This document shows positions 47,601-54,339 of a DNA stretch of 64,000 nt, piece by piece. The notes under the pieces were generated by a model. It did no database searches. It was not told the DNA's origin and was given only the letters and a program-made list of their open reading frames with translations. How positions within the stretch are numbered: position 1 is the stretch's first letter; each line of letters starts with the position of its first letter. The stretch comes from Clostridium sp. CF012 (GTDB taxonomy: Bacteria > Bacillota > Clostridia > Clostridiales > Clostridiaceae). The DNA lies in assembly GCF_018861755.1 (NCBI RefSeq), contig NZ_JAHLEF010000014.1, positions 1 through 64,000 of the forward strand. The letters are read 5' to 3'. Both the position numbers and the translations under genes were made by a program.

Positions 47601-48091
47601 CATACCATACCAATATATGTCGAAGTCTTACCAGATTGAACATCCCCAATAATAAGTCCTCTACGAAAAAATTTAGCCTCGCTTTGAGGATCTCCAAGGT
47701 AATTCATCAACTTAATTAATGTAGTTTGATCTAGTTTATTTACATCATTAAGTCCTAAATGTTGATCTTCGAGCAAATATTTTCTATATCTACTCCAAAA
47801 AAACGGGTCCAATGCACCTTCTTCTTTCAATTTTTCTGAATACCATTCATAGTGATCATAATCATTTGTAATGCTCGTCCCATTACTATGCTTTGTTTGG
47901 CACAAATACTCAGCCTCTGATTTTACCTTTTTAGCTTCAACCTCATTAAATCTATACTTAGAAACTTCAATAATCATAGCAATACTCTTCTGAAGTTGTT
48001 GTTCATCAACATCATCAGAACTTCTAGTTATATTGTACAAATGTTCAATCGCTTCAACACATTTCATGATTTCAATATTGTTAATTTCCAC
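44669..48091 (-). CDS. Z1-domain ATPase with an internal tandem duplication
   Basis: A 1140-residue protein of the Z1 (helicase-like) class. Walker A is IIGDVQSGKTSTYIG near residue 150 and Walker B LLIDDEADNAS near 285. The unit at residues 303-548 (KINELIRKLVDVFWQASYVG onward) is repeated at 549-759. Only copy 1 has the TATPFANVFINPETTEDML block; only copy 2 runs into IAIGGLSLSRGLTLEGL, the usual late helicase motif. Without one copy the length would be near 900. The GTG start overlaps the ATPase gene by 11 bp. It is the second gene of the operon. Confidence 0.88.
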   Translation of the reverse strand: MEINNIEIMKCVEAIEHLYNITRSSDDVDEQQLQKSIAMIIEVSKYRFNEVEAKKVKSEAEYLCQTKHSNGTSITNDYDHYEWYSEKLKEEGALDPFFWSRYRKYLLEDQHLGLNDVNKLDQTTLIKLMNYLGDPQSEAKFFRRGLIIGDVQSGKTSTYIGMVCKAADAGYKVIILLTGTIETLRNQTQKRVEEGFVGFDISRCNDGAQTSRIGVGKDGKSLSVTAMTSREYDFVGNMNKITTSLESNKVVVCVIKKNTTVLKRLYQWLYNLNADPITKKIHYPMLLIDDEADNASINTNKPEENPTKINELIRKLVDVFWQASYVGFTATPFANVFINPETTEDMLNDDLFPNDFIYSLPTPSNYIGAQKIFYEGGKYRKALKYIEDAGSNVDNDLFNCKNIKRKWNGTLPKNLKDSIYTFLLANAIRDLRHDLDKPRRMMINISHVNDIQQYVKENVESIYTEAYNKIKFDLSHDLEKNKKIPILNAIYTQWKINYEGLEFTWDQIVDLLFTSIENIQIKVINSSKGSDNSDYVNNSDLRVIAIEQEENPTKINKLILQLVDVFWQATYIGFTANYVEVTATSFVQEGSASSNYIGDQNSFYKDRDKDLFYYKHKKNWKGTLPKSLTDSIYTFFLVNAIRDLRHDLDKPRTMMINISRFVDVQQYVKENVEQIYEEAYNKIKFDLSHDLGKNKKIPILNAIYTQWKKNYEGIEFTWDQIVEKLFTSVENIQIKVINSSKGSDKLEYESNPGLRIIAIGGLSLSRGLTLEGLIISYFYRNTSTYDVLMQMGRWFGYRKNYDFLFRIWTSKKSADWYTEISEATELLKEDLEVMRECKRTPREFGVRVRNDSKELRITAANKMRIAADKTEYMSYFGDVFETPYLINDLLQNSKNVQLVHLLIKNARGSSVKLDRLESQGNHYALKDVPKRIVIDFISNFKSSKYNRRFDTKQIYQFLSSCEISQLDCWDIVFLDGDKIEPPLVFEGAKIYSLTRSCSVDEYRDRINIGNRGKLAGPSDGRQCLNDVEIIENAKNNFKAQYLQDKKVEFKDKQKYPINTWFKYVEKRNPLLLVYLINLKEDGEGSLATKKVIKESTEPWVGLAMGIPNCDGSNAEKHTYKVNPIYSKQEIKDMLAENEEE
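45815..47185 (-). repeat. Internal tandem duplication in the Z1 gene
   Basis: Copy 1 is 46448-47185 and copy 2 is 45815-46447. Both begin with codons for EENPTKIN and end with a strand reading V/I-I-A-I. Long parts are nearly identical in protein (for example LDKP-MMINIS and KNKKIPILNAIYTQWK). Copy 2 is shorter by about 35 codons because it lacks the segment after GFTA that encodes NVFINPETTEDML and a second segment near KYRKALKYIEDAG. Confidence 0.9.
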
Positions 48092-49580
48092 TTTTATATT
48101 CCCCCTGTAGTTTTTCTTTTAATTGAGAATACTTACAAAACGGTTCTGAAATAAATATTTTATCAATGATGTTATTTAAATCTAAATTACCCATTTTAAA
48201 ACTCATTTTAATTAAGAATCGTGCTTTATCACACACATCACTCAAACGATCTGTCTCAGTCTCATCGGCTATCTTATTCCCTGACATATCTATATAGATT
48301 TGTTGATATGGCAAAGTATTTTCCAACTCTTCAAGTATCATTTCAAATCTATTCAATATGTCATCATTAATATCTGCATCTTTTAAAAAATCGAAGATTC
48401 TGGATGTCCTATTTATTTTACAAATATATTTTTCATTTCTAACCTTTATTCTATCCCAAACATAGTCCAAGTCTTCATTAACATTCTGTATCCGTCCACG
48501 GTATACTTGTGAATTAATGGCAATATCCATAGCTTCATCTACAGCCCTTTTAAGTTGTGCCCTAATTATTTTCGGAATAGTAGCCTTTTGTTTTTTTATA
48601 TCAATTCCCCAAATGTCATCTAAAGTGTTTGGGATATCAACTTTTATACGAGCATTTTTTGTTAACTCATTCTTTGGTAATCCAAACCAAGTGCCCCATA
48701 CTATTAATCTCTCGTTTCTATATATATAATACCCTTGCTTAGTTCTATAATTTTGTACTCCTCCGATTTTCTTATAATCATCTTTATCCATATCCTTCTG
48801 GAAAGGAAGAACATATGGACTTACAATTATATATCTTTCTATTCCATTTGAATCTTCAATTGGAATTCCTATTTCTTTTCTAGGATTAGTTTTTTTGTGT
48901 TTTTCCAAGAAAGGATCCAATCCAACAATTATAAAATTATTTATTTTAATTGTTACTCGCTTTTGCTTTTCAGAATTTATGAATCTATGAAAAATAAGTG
49001 ATAGATATTCTGCAGTACGTTCTTTATAACTGTCCAATGTAGTGAAAACATCACCTGTCGATTTTTCTATAACATCAAATTTTTGCCAAAGAACCACAGT
49101 TCCACTTTCCAATTCATTCAGTCTATCAACTTCTCTTATATTACTAATTTCTTCTTCATCTAATTCTTGAATTATCCAGTCCATTTGGGATTTAACAAAA
49201 TCTATATCCCAAACATATGCAGAAATAATCCCATTACATTTACTTGCAACAGTCAAATTTTTACATTGAGATAATGAGGCTGATTTTAGTCCTAAACCAA
49301 AACGACCAAGGTCATATTCACTCCTATTTCCTTCATTTATATTACATCCATATTTCATTGCATTATACAATTCCGAATTTGTCATACCTTTTCCGTCATC
49401 ACAAATTGCTACATAGCAATCCTGTGGATCAACAGGAAAAACTAGTTGTATATTTCTCGAATGCGCAGTCAAGCTATTATCTAAAACATCCGCAATTGCA
49501 GATTCAAATGAATACCCCATTGCTCGCATAGATTCCATAAGGACATTTGCCTCAGGTGGATTTTTTTTGTAAGTTGCCAC
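48081..49580 (-). CDS. GHKL (MutL/MORC-like) ATPase, first gene of the Mza-type operon
   Basis: A 499-residue protein with the Bergerat ATPase fold at residues 15-200: N-box AIADVLDNSLTA, G1 box ICDDGKGMT, G2 box GRFGLGLKSASLSQ. A transducer-like region follows, with VWGTWFGLPKNELTKNARIKVDIPN and a PKIIRAQLKRAVDEAM helix. Proteins like this dimerise on ATP binding and may clamp DNA. Start is GTG with GAGGAGG upstream. It overlaps the Z1 gene by 11 bp. The order ATPase, Z1, DUF4420, AIPR is the known defence arrangement. Confidence 0.9.
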   Translation of the reverse strand: MATYKKNPPEANVLMESMRAMGYSFESAIADVLDNSLTAHSRNIQLVFPVDPQDCYVAICDDGKGMTNSELYNAMKYGCNINEGNRSEYDLGRFGLGLKSASLSQCKNLTVASKCNGIISAYVWDIDFVKSQMDWIIQELDEEEISNIREVDRLNELESGTVVLWQKFDVIEKSTGDVFTTLDSYKERTAEYLSLIFHRFINSEKQKRVTIKINNFIIVGLDPFLEKHKKTNPRKEIGIPIEDSNGIERYIIVSPYVLPFQKDMDKDDYKKIGGVQNYRTKQGYYIYRNERLIVWGTWFGLPKNELTKNARIKVDIPNTLDDIWGIDIKKQKATIPKIIRAQLKRAVDEAMDIAINSQVYRGRIQNVNEDLDYVWDRIKVRNEKYICKINRTSRIFDFLKDADINDDILNRFEMILEELENTLPYQQIYIDMSGNKIADETETDRLSDVCDKARFLIKMSFKMGNLDLNNIIDKIFISEPFCKYSQLKEKLQGEYKSGN

Positions 49581-49869
49581 GACCCGAACCTCCTCTATTG
49601 GTATATAAGTAAAAATTTAGTTTTTATCCCCGTAATCTACTAGCTTACTACAGTTGGTTAATACCATTTTTATAAAAAATTATATTTTATTATTACTCTT
49701 TCTTATACTTTAATTATACACCATATAAAGATTTATTACATATTATATCATTTTTCGAACTAAACTAAATTCACTATCATGAATTAGTTATATTTCTGTC
49801 CATATACATATATCACTAATTCAAGTTAACAAAACATCATCATTATTATACATTTTCGTTTAGTATTTC

Positions 49870-49896
49870 CCGTTTTGTCGTTTAACAGGCACCACT
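49870..49896. repeat. End-associated repeat (TTTTGTCG type) near the 50.0-kb junction
   Basis: CCGTTTTGTCG-TTAAC-GGC-CCAC here resembles CTATTTTGTCGTCAAACGGG at 56801-56820 and CCATTTTGTCGTCGTATGGG at 20764-20783, all in the same orientation and each within about 125 bp of a tRNA-Ser copy. Candidate integrase arm sites or shared end sequences. Confidence 0.5.
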
Positions 49897-49924
49897 ATCC
49901 TGTTTTTCATCTAAGAACAATACT

Positions 49925-49959
49925 AAAAAGGCTCTAGCATAAACTGCTAGAACCCTTAA
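49925..49959. terminator. Hairpin terminator beside the tRNA-Ser remnant
   Basis: AAGGCTCTAGCA pairs with TGCTAGAACCCTT with A and T tracts. It is a diverged copy of the hairpin at 56858-56887 beside the real tRNA-Ser, so the whole end module was duplicated. Confidence 0.65.
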
Positions 49960-49973
49960 TTTTTGTTGAAAAA

Positions 49974-50030
49974 TGACGATTTGAACCCCGGAACGGAATA
50001 ACCCATTCACCTGCTTTCGAGACAGGTGAA
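49974..50030 (-). pseudogene. Decayed tRNA-Ser copy (junction between tandem elements)
   Basis: On the minus strand this contains the T arm (GATTTGAACCCC on the plus strand), variable arm AACGGAATAACCC and anticodon-loop region CTTTCGAGACAGGT of a tRNA-Ser. The acceptor end is mutated and the D arm is lost. The variable arm equals that of the left attachment copy at 20582, not that of the working tRNA at 56893. The region 49581-50179 otherwise holds the operon promoter zone and no gene. Confidence 0.75.
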
Positions 50031-50135
50031 TTAATGCTCGTAGATTATACTTTATATTCTCATCAGTCTATTAAATTGTATGTCTATTTAGGTTAAAATG
50101 CATCGTACTTTCAGTACGGTTTACTTCACCAGACT

Positions 50136-50153
50136 AATCAACGCATAAGAAAA
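50136..50153. repeat. 18-bp direct repeat, copy 1
   Basis: AATCAACGCATAAGAAAA is identical here and at 56481-56498. The two copies lie near the two ends of putative element B. A motif TACGGTTTAC just before it (50115) recurs as TACGGTTCAC (56582) and TACGGTTCAT (56693). Confidence 0.6.
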
Positions 50154-50179
50154 CCCACAAACCAATTTCAAGAAGGTTG

Positions 50180-51169
50180 CTATAAATCATACATATCTAA
50201 AACATTGTTAGTATTATTTACTATATAAGCACTATCTTTGTAATTGAGAACTAATCTCGCTTTTTTTGCATTATTGTTATATGAATAATATGCAAAAATT
50301 ACTTTATCTTGGTATTCTTCTTTATAAATTTCTTTATAAAGAAATTTTTCCTCCTCATTCTTTATGAATAAAAGCACATAGTTATCACTAATTTCTTCTA
50401 AAACCAAAGAATAAAAGTCAATAATACAATCTGCATCACCTTGCATTTCATTCATTATCTCTTTACTACAACTTTTCAGTTCGTACATATATATTTTTTT
50501 ATCTGGTAATCTTAATTTTCCATAATAGTTTTCATCAGAAATAAAAGAACTTAAATAAATAATATTGCTATTTTTATAGGTATTTCTTATTAAATTATTT
50601 ATCTCATCAAAACGTTTTTCTGCATATTTATATCCCATTAATGTAAACGCTATTCTGCAGTTTTTAAGTATATTTGTTAGCTCATTCTCTATTATGTAAC
50701 GCTGCACCTCTTTTTCTTCTTGCTTCTTGCGATATATAAAATATTTCAATTGATATACAAATCCTCTACCTTCAACATGTTCTACTTTATACCATCTTTG
50801 CTTATTGATGCTTATTGTGTTATGCGCTACACCATCAGCATCATAATACAGTGGAACTGGTTCACACATGTTTTCAAATAACATTCTTTTTATTTCTGAT
50901 AAAGTTTCACTTTTTATACCATCAAATATACATAAATAGTCTATTGAAGTTAACATGCATAAAGCATATGGCAAACTATCATAAGCTTTATGTTGTTCAT
51001 TTTTCACCTTGTTTCTAATTCTTGAGACAGCAGATATTGAAAAACCAACTACTTCAGTCATATCACTTAAATTAATACCTAAACATTTTGCTATTTCTGA
51101 AACACTAATTATTGTATTATATATATATTTATCGATTAAATTTTCATAATATTTTGTTTTTTCTTCCAT
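50180..51169 (-). CDS. HTH-containing hypothetical protein of element B
   Basis: About 329 residues. The first 70 contain an HTH-like segment (SVSEIAKCLGINLSDMTEVVGFSISAVSRIRNK). The remaining 260 are not recognised: a middle basic stretch (YFIYRKKQEEKEVQRYIIE) is followed by an alternating beta/alpha region (NSNIIYLSSFISDENYYGKL, KIYMYELKSCSKEIM, DCIIDFYSLVLEEI). The ATG with AAAGGTG upstream is five codons inside the longest frame. It may be a sensor or regulator for the adjacent 211-residue gene, 150 bp upstream. Confidence 0.55.
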   Translation of the reverse strand: MEEKTKYYENLIDKYIYNTIISVSEIAKCLGINLSDMTEVVGFSISAVSRIRNKVKNEQHKAYDSLPYALCMLTSIDYLCIFDGIKSETLSEIKRMLFENMCEPVPLYYDADGVAHNTISINKQRWYKVEHVEGRGFVYQLKYFIYRKKQEEKEVQRYIIENELTNILKNCRIAFTLMGYKYAEKRFDEINNLIRNTYKNSNIIYLSSFISDENYYGKLRLPDKKIYMYELKSCSKEIMNEMQGDADCIIDFYSLVLEEISDNYVLLFIKNEEEKFLYKEIYKEEYQDKVIFAYYSYNNNAKKARLVLNYKDSAYIVNNTNNVLDMYDL

Positions 51170-51320
51170 AAAGTCACCTTTCATTTTTAATAAGCGTTAG
51201 TTATATATTAAATATACTATATAACTAACTCTAAATATTGTCTTTTATTTAATATTTATTTAACAACTAAAAATATATATATCAATATGGATACTCATTT
51301 TGATAACCAACTAGCTCATA

Positions 51321-51947
51321 CTAGTAATTTGGTTGCTTTATAAAATATTGCTCATTAACAGTTTGTATTGGAATCATTGGTTGTTGTGGTACAATTGGCT
51401 GTTGAGTAATCCAATATTGATTTGGATATCCAGTTCGCGCGTAACTTTGCTGTATATTTTGTGCTGAATACTCTTTTCTTATATCATAAAAGTGTTTTTC
51501 ATATATAGTTGTTTGGGTAATATCATCATATGATAATGCATTTTCCAAAGTTCTTGAAATAGGTTCTTTTACCTCGGTTAAATAATTGCAGTTATATGTT
51601 AGTTCAAAATTAGGCTGATTTTCAAAGTTATGTGCAGCTCTAGAACGTGCCCTATTAACACTTTTGCTATAATCGCTATTATATATTGCCTCATATTCTT
51701 TTTTATTATTTTCCTTAAGCGAATGCATTAACTGATTGTGTAAGCTAACTACATTTATAAAGCAACCTTCGTCAATTACAGTTTTCATAAATGAGGATGC
51801 ATCACGTTTTTTCTCATTAGTATCATACATGTAAGTATCTAATACGCCCAATAATCTGTCTTTGATGGTACTAAACTCTTCACTAATACTTTCCATGTAA
51901 TTAGCCTTTGCTAATAGTTTTATAGCTTTATACTGTTTGTCGTTCAT
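51321..51947 (-). CDS. Hypothetical protein with Pro/Gln-rich tail
   Basis: A 208-residue protein that I do not recognise. The first 150 residues are helical and mixed-charge (KQYKAIKLLAKANYMESISEEF, RDASSFMKTVIDEGCF). The last 40 are rich in Gln, Pro and aromatic residues (QYWITQQPIVPQQPMIPIQT). AAAGGAG precedes the chosen ATG. It lies upstream of the HTH gene in the same orientation. Confidence 0.5.
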   Translation of the reverse strand: MNDKQYKAIKLLAKANYMESISEEFSTIKDRLLGVLDTYMYDTNEKKRDASSFMKTVIDEGCFINVVSLHNQLMHSLKENNKKEYEAIYNSDYSKSVNRARSRAAHNFENQPNFELTYNCNYLTEVKEPISRTLENALSYDDITQTTIYEKHFYDIRKEYSAQNIQQSYARTGYPNQYWITQQPIVPQQPMIPIQTVNEQYFIKQPNY

Positions 51948-52252
51948 AAACGTCATCTCCTTTTAATTTTTTTAATCATTTTTATATTGTATTATTGATT
52001 GTTTCAATCATATAACTTTTATCGAGCTATGTCAATGCCTTTTCTAATCATTTCTATAAAATTTTCATGATTATTTCAATCATGTATTTGCACTTTCACC
52101 CATCCCAAAATTTAGCACAATTAAAGCCACTATAATCACCTTGAATTTTATAGCAGCTTTAATGTCTCCACAATATTTCTATGCTTATTAAGAAGTGTAG
52201 TCTTATTTGCAGATAACTTAATCTTCTATGCTTCATACTCCTTTAAAATAGT

Positions 52253-52288
52253 AAAGACCACGTTGAATATTACTTCAACGTGGTCTTT
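52253..52288. terminator. Perfect 15-bp palindrome within the recombinase remnant
   Basis: AAAGACCACGTTGAA (52253-52267) pairs perfectly with TTCAACGTGGTCTTT (52274-52288) around 6 bases. It overlaps the sequence encoding KDHVEVIFNVV, so it may be a terminator that arose in, or was selected from, the old coding sequence. Confidence 0.5.
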
Positions 52289-52419
52289 AAATATAATTAC
52301 TTTATCAACATAATTCTGAATGAACTTCTTACACTCTGGTATATTCCTCTCTGTTACAACGCCTCTGAACATTGAAAACAAGGCTTTTACCTGCTCTAGT
52401 GGAAATTTTAAATGGAAGT

Positions 52420-52600
52420 CCAGAATCAATAATTCTTGAATCAGTAATTGAAGGAATGGACAATATTATTCAGCTAACCTAACAATCTAAGTAATGAAAG
52501 GTATGAAAGAAACAGCATATCAAGCAAGGCATACTAGGGGTCAGCCCCCATTGGGGTATGATATAACTGAGGAAATAAAATATAAGCTAAAAGATGCGTG
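52420..52600 (+). pseudogene. Serine recombinase remnant, inverted N-proximal piece
   Basis: The plus strand reads PESIILESVIEGMDN, then after a frame change GMKETAYQARHTRGQPPLGYDI. This is the resolvase-to-recombinase domain junction of large serine recombinases, which normally reads EGM--NLS then KGMKETA----GG-PPLGYD. Because the C-terminal pieces next to it are on the minus strand, an inversion broke the gene. Confidence 0.7.
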
Positions 52601-52656
52601 GAAGAGATAGTAAGGATTTTGTCCCTGCTATTTTATGTTAATTATTAAGATACTTT

Positions 52657-52845
52657 TTATATTAGGAATTGCTTTATATCAATAATATCTTCTATATTCC
52701 ATAATCTGTTTTCCATAACACTTACTATCATTTTTTCTATTTCATCAGCACCGTATCCCTCTTTAATTGCATATGAGGTAACCAACTCTTTAATTTTATC
52801 CTGTTTTTCCTGCGACAATAGACAAACAAATGTATTTGAATTCAT
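52657..52845 (-). CDS. 62-residue hypothetical protein
   Basis: A small acidic helical protein (LLSQEKQDKIKELVTSYAIK, EGYGADEIEKMIVSVMENRL). GAGGGG lies well placed before its ATG, supporting real translation. It interrupts the serine recombinase debris. No family recognised. Confidence 0.5.
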   Translation of the reverse strand: MNSNTFVCLLSQEKQDKIKELVTSYAIKEGYGADEIEKMIVSVMENRLWNIEDIIDIKQFLI

Positions 52846-53270
52846 AATATACCCCTCCTATTATCTTCATTAAAATAACCTATTGGAATAATTCACTTAA
52901 AACCCTTCTAACCTCACCATATGCAAATAAAGGTACTATTGTCTCCTTACCTGTATTTCATATCCTGTTTTTTTATATATTCACTCACCCTAACTTTTAT
53001 AGATATTACAATCTTTATTATACAGTATTATTACCCTCTGAACATTGAAAACAAATTCTTAACCTGCTCTTCTGTTATCTTAGGAGCTTAACTTGTATGC
53101 TCCTTCCCAATTAAAGTAACTTCTAATTTAGTTTTCTTCTCCTTTAAGTCTACCATCTTTGTCTTAAATTCATCATAGGCAAATCCTTGTGTAATTGGGG
53201 TTACTATATTACTAATCTGCTTATCAATGCCATCAAGCTCTTTAGCTATTATTTCTGTTGATGACTTTTC

Positions 53271-53314
53271 ATTCTTTGATTATTCTTTGATTATTCTTTG
53301 ATTATTCTTTGATT
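53271..53314. repeat. Four tandem copies of an 11-bp unit
   Basis: ATTCTTTGATT is repeated four times without change (starts 53271, 53282, 53293, 53304). The unit length is not a multiple of three, so each extra copy shifts the frame of the recombinase remnant in which it lies. Confidence 0.9.
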
Positions 53315-53516
53315 ATTATTGTATATGTTTATTAATCTTATTAACAAATACCGAAATAGCTTAATCATTTAATATGTTCCGCTCTAATTCTGATAGTACA
53401 AATTCCTCAATGTATTCTCTACGTATCTCCTTATCATCACAATTTCTTTTTTTCAATCTACTGCCACATCTATAGGAGACATACATAGGCTTTTGTTATA
53501 TCGGCAATTAAGGCTT

Positions 53517-53879
53517 TTAATCTATCATATAAATTATTAAATTTTGTGGTGTTAATTCCATTGGTATTATTATTGATATTGTATAATCACTATTACACAT
53601 TATTAAGGAATTAGTTAACACTTGCCCATTGCTACATACTATTTTATCCACATATTCGGCAATAACATTATCACAATCAAAGTATGTGTTTTTCTTTATT
53701 TTTTCGAAATCCTCCTGCCTCTCTACAATTATAATGTACCCTCCATTGTCTTCATATTGCTTTCTATCTGCTCCGTATTCTGTATCTAATATCCGCAATA
53801 TACCTTGGATGGTTTCTTGTCCCTCTTGTGGCATAGCTTTTAGCTTGTCCATTTCTTTCAAATATACTAATTCAATCAT
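53517..53879 (-). CDS. Hypothetical protein, paralogue of the 31907 gene
   Basis: About 120 residues, aligned along its whole length with the protein at 31907 (GGYIIIVERQEDFEKI against GGYVLIAETPEDVKTI, and the shared TNSL--SDY-IS--IP--LTP-NL-IY block). The ATG with GGGAGG upstream is chosen, matching the paralogue's start; the longest frame is 11 codons longer. A hairpin lies before it (about 53905-53945). Function unknown; one copy in each putative element. Confidence 0.6.
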   Translation of the reverse strand: MIELVYLKEMDKLKAMPQEGQETIQGILRILDTEYGADRKQYEDNGGYIIIVERQEDFEKIKKNTYFDCDNVIAEYVDKIVCSNGQVLTNSLIMCNSDYTISIIIPMELTPQNLIIYMID

Positions 53880-53999
53880 TAACATTACCTCCCGTAAAAA
53901 TATAAAAACCACCTATCTATAATCTCCATAGACAGGTAGTTCTTTTTTATGGTATATATTTGTTAAAATAATAATACTTAATTACTCTTATATTTATTT

Positions 54000-54240
54000 C
54001 ATTTCCTTATGCCATTACCACTAGATGGTTATGAAATAAATAGTGTTGAGAATATATTAAATGCTAATTCCAATATGCCGAGATTAATAAAACATTTCTA
54101 TTTTGTAGATGCTAAGTTTACCTGGTAGACAAAAGGTAAATCTTACTTATGCAGAATAGTAGACATGCTTCATATGGGGTTCGTAGATGAAGTATTGTTT
54201 GGCAGAGAAGTTCTCACCTAGTGGCCTAAATTAATTAGAA
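54000..54240 (+). pseudogene. Unrecognised coding remnant
   Basis: The plus strand reads LPLDGYEINSVENILNANSN, then MPRLIKHFYFVDAKFTW, an in-frame stop, and KGKSYLCRIVDMLHMGFVDE with VLFGREVLT before another stop. The composition looks coding but there is no usable start, no ribosome site and two stops. I cannot name the family. Confidence 0.35.
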
Positions 54241-54266
54241 CATTAGTTTGACTTATACTTTTAAAA

Positions 54267-54303
54267 ATTAATAAAGGCATGAGAATTAATTCTCATGCCT
54301 TTA
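54267..54303. terminator. Perfect palindromic terminator
   Basis: AATAAAGGCATGAGAATT pairs with its exact complement with almost no loop and T-rich flanks. It lies 36 bp after the second AIPR gene. Confidence 0.75.
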
Positions 54304-54339
54304 TTAATAGTATATATAAATTATTTTTTTCACATTATT

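Larger units (their letters stand above)
52226..53500 (-). pseudogene. Large serine recombinase remnant, rearranged
   Basis: Minus-strand pieces from right to left read SYRCGSRLKKRNCDDKEIRR and EYIEEFVLSELE (zinc ribbon and helix, near 53490-53390), then ELDGIDKQISNIVTPITQGF with AYDEFKTKMVDLKEKK (near 53240-53150), KITEEQVKNLFSMFRG (near 53080-53040), and finally VKALFSMFRGVVTERNIPEC with NYVDKVIIFKDHVEVIF (52429-52226). Stops and frame shifts separate them, and a small intact gene lies in the middle. The LFSMFRG piece occurs twice, so parts were duplicated. Same family as the remnant at 13985. Confidence 0.75.

Noticed and set aside
44916-47719. Several rightward frames of 60-103 residues inside the Z1 gene
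   Set aside because: They are antisense shadows of a long, clearly conserved coding sequence and lack ribosome sites.
53271-53314. Regular short repeats, considered as a CRISPR array
   Set aside because: The units are contiguous 11-mers without spacers, so this is a simple tandem repeat. No other array-like pattern or cas gene was seen.
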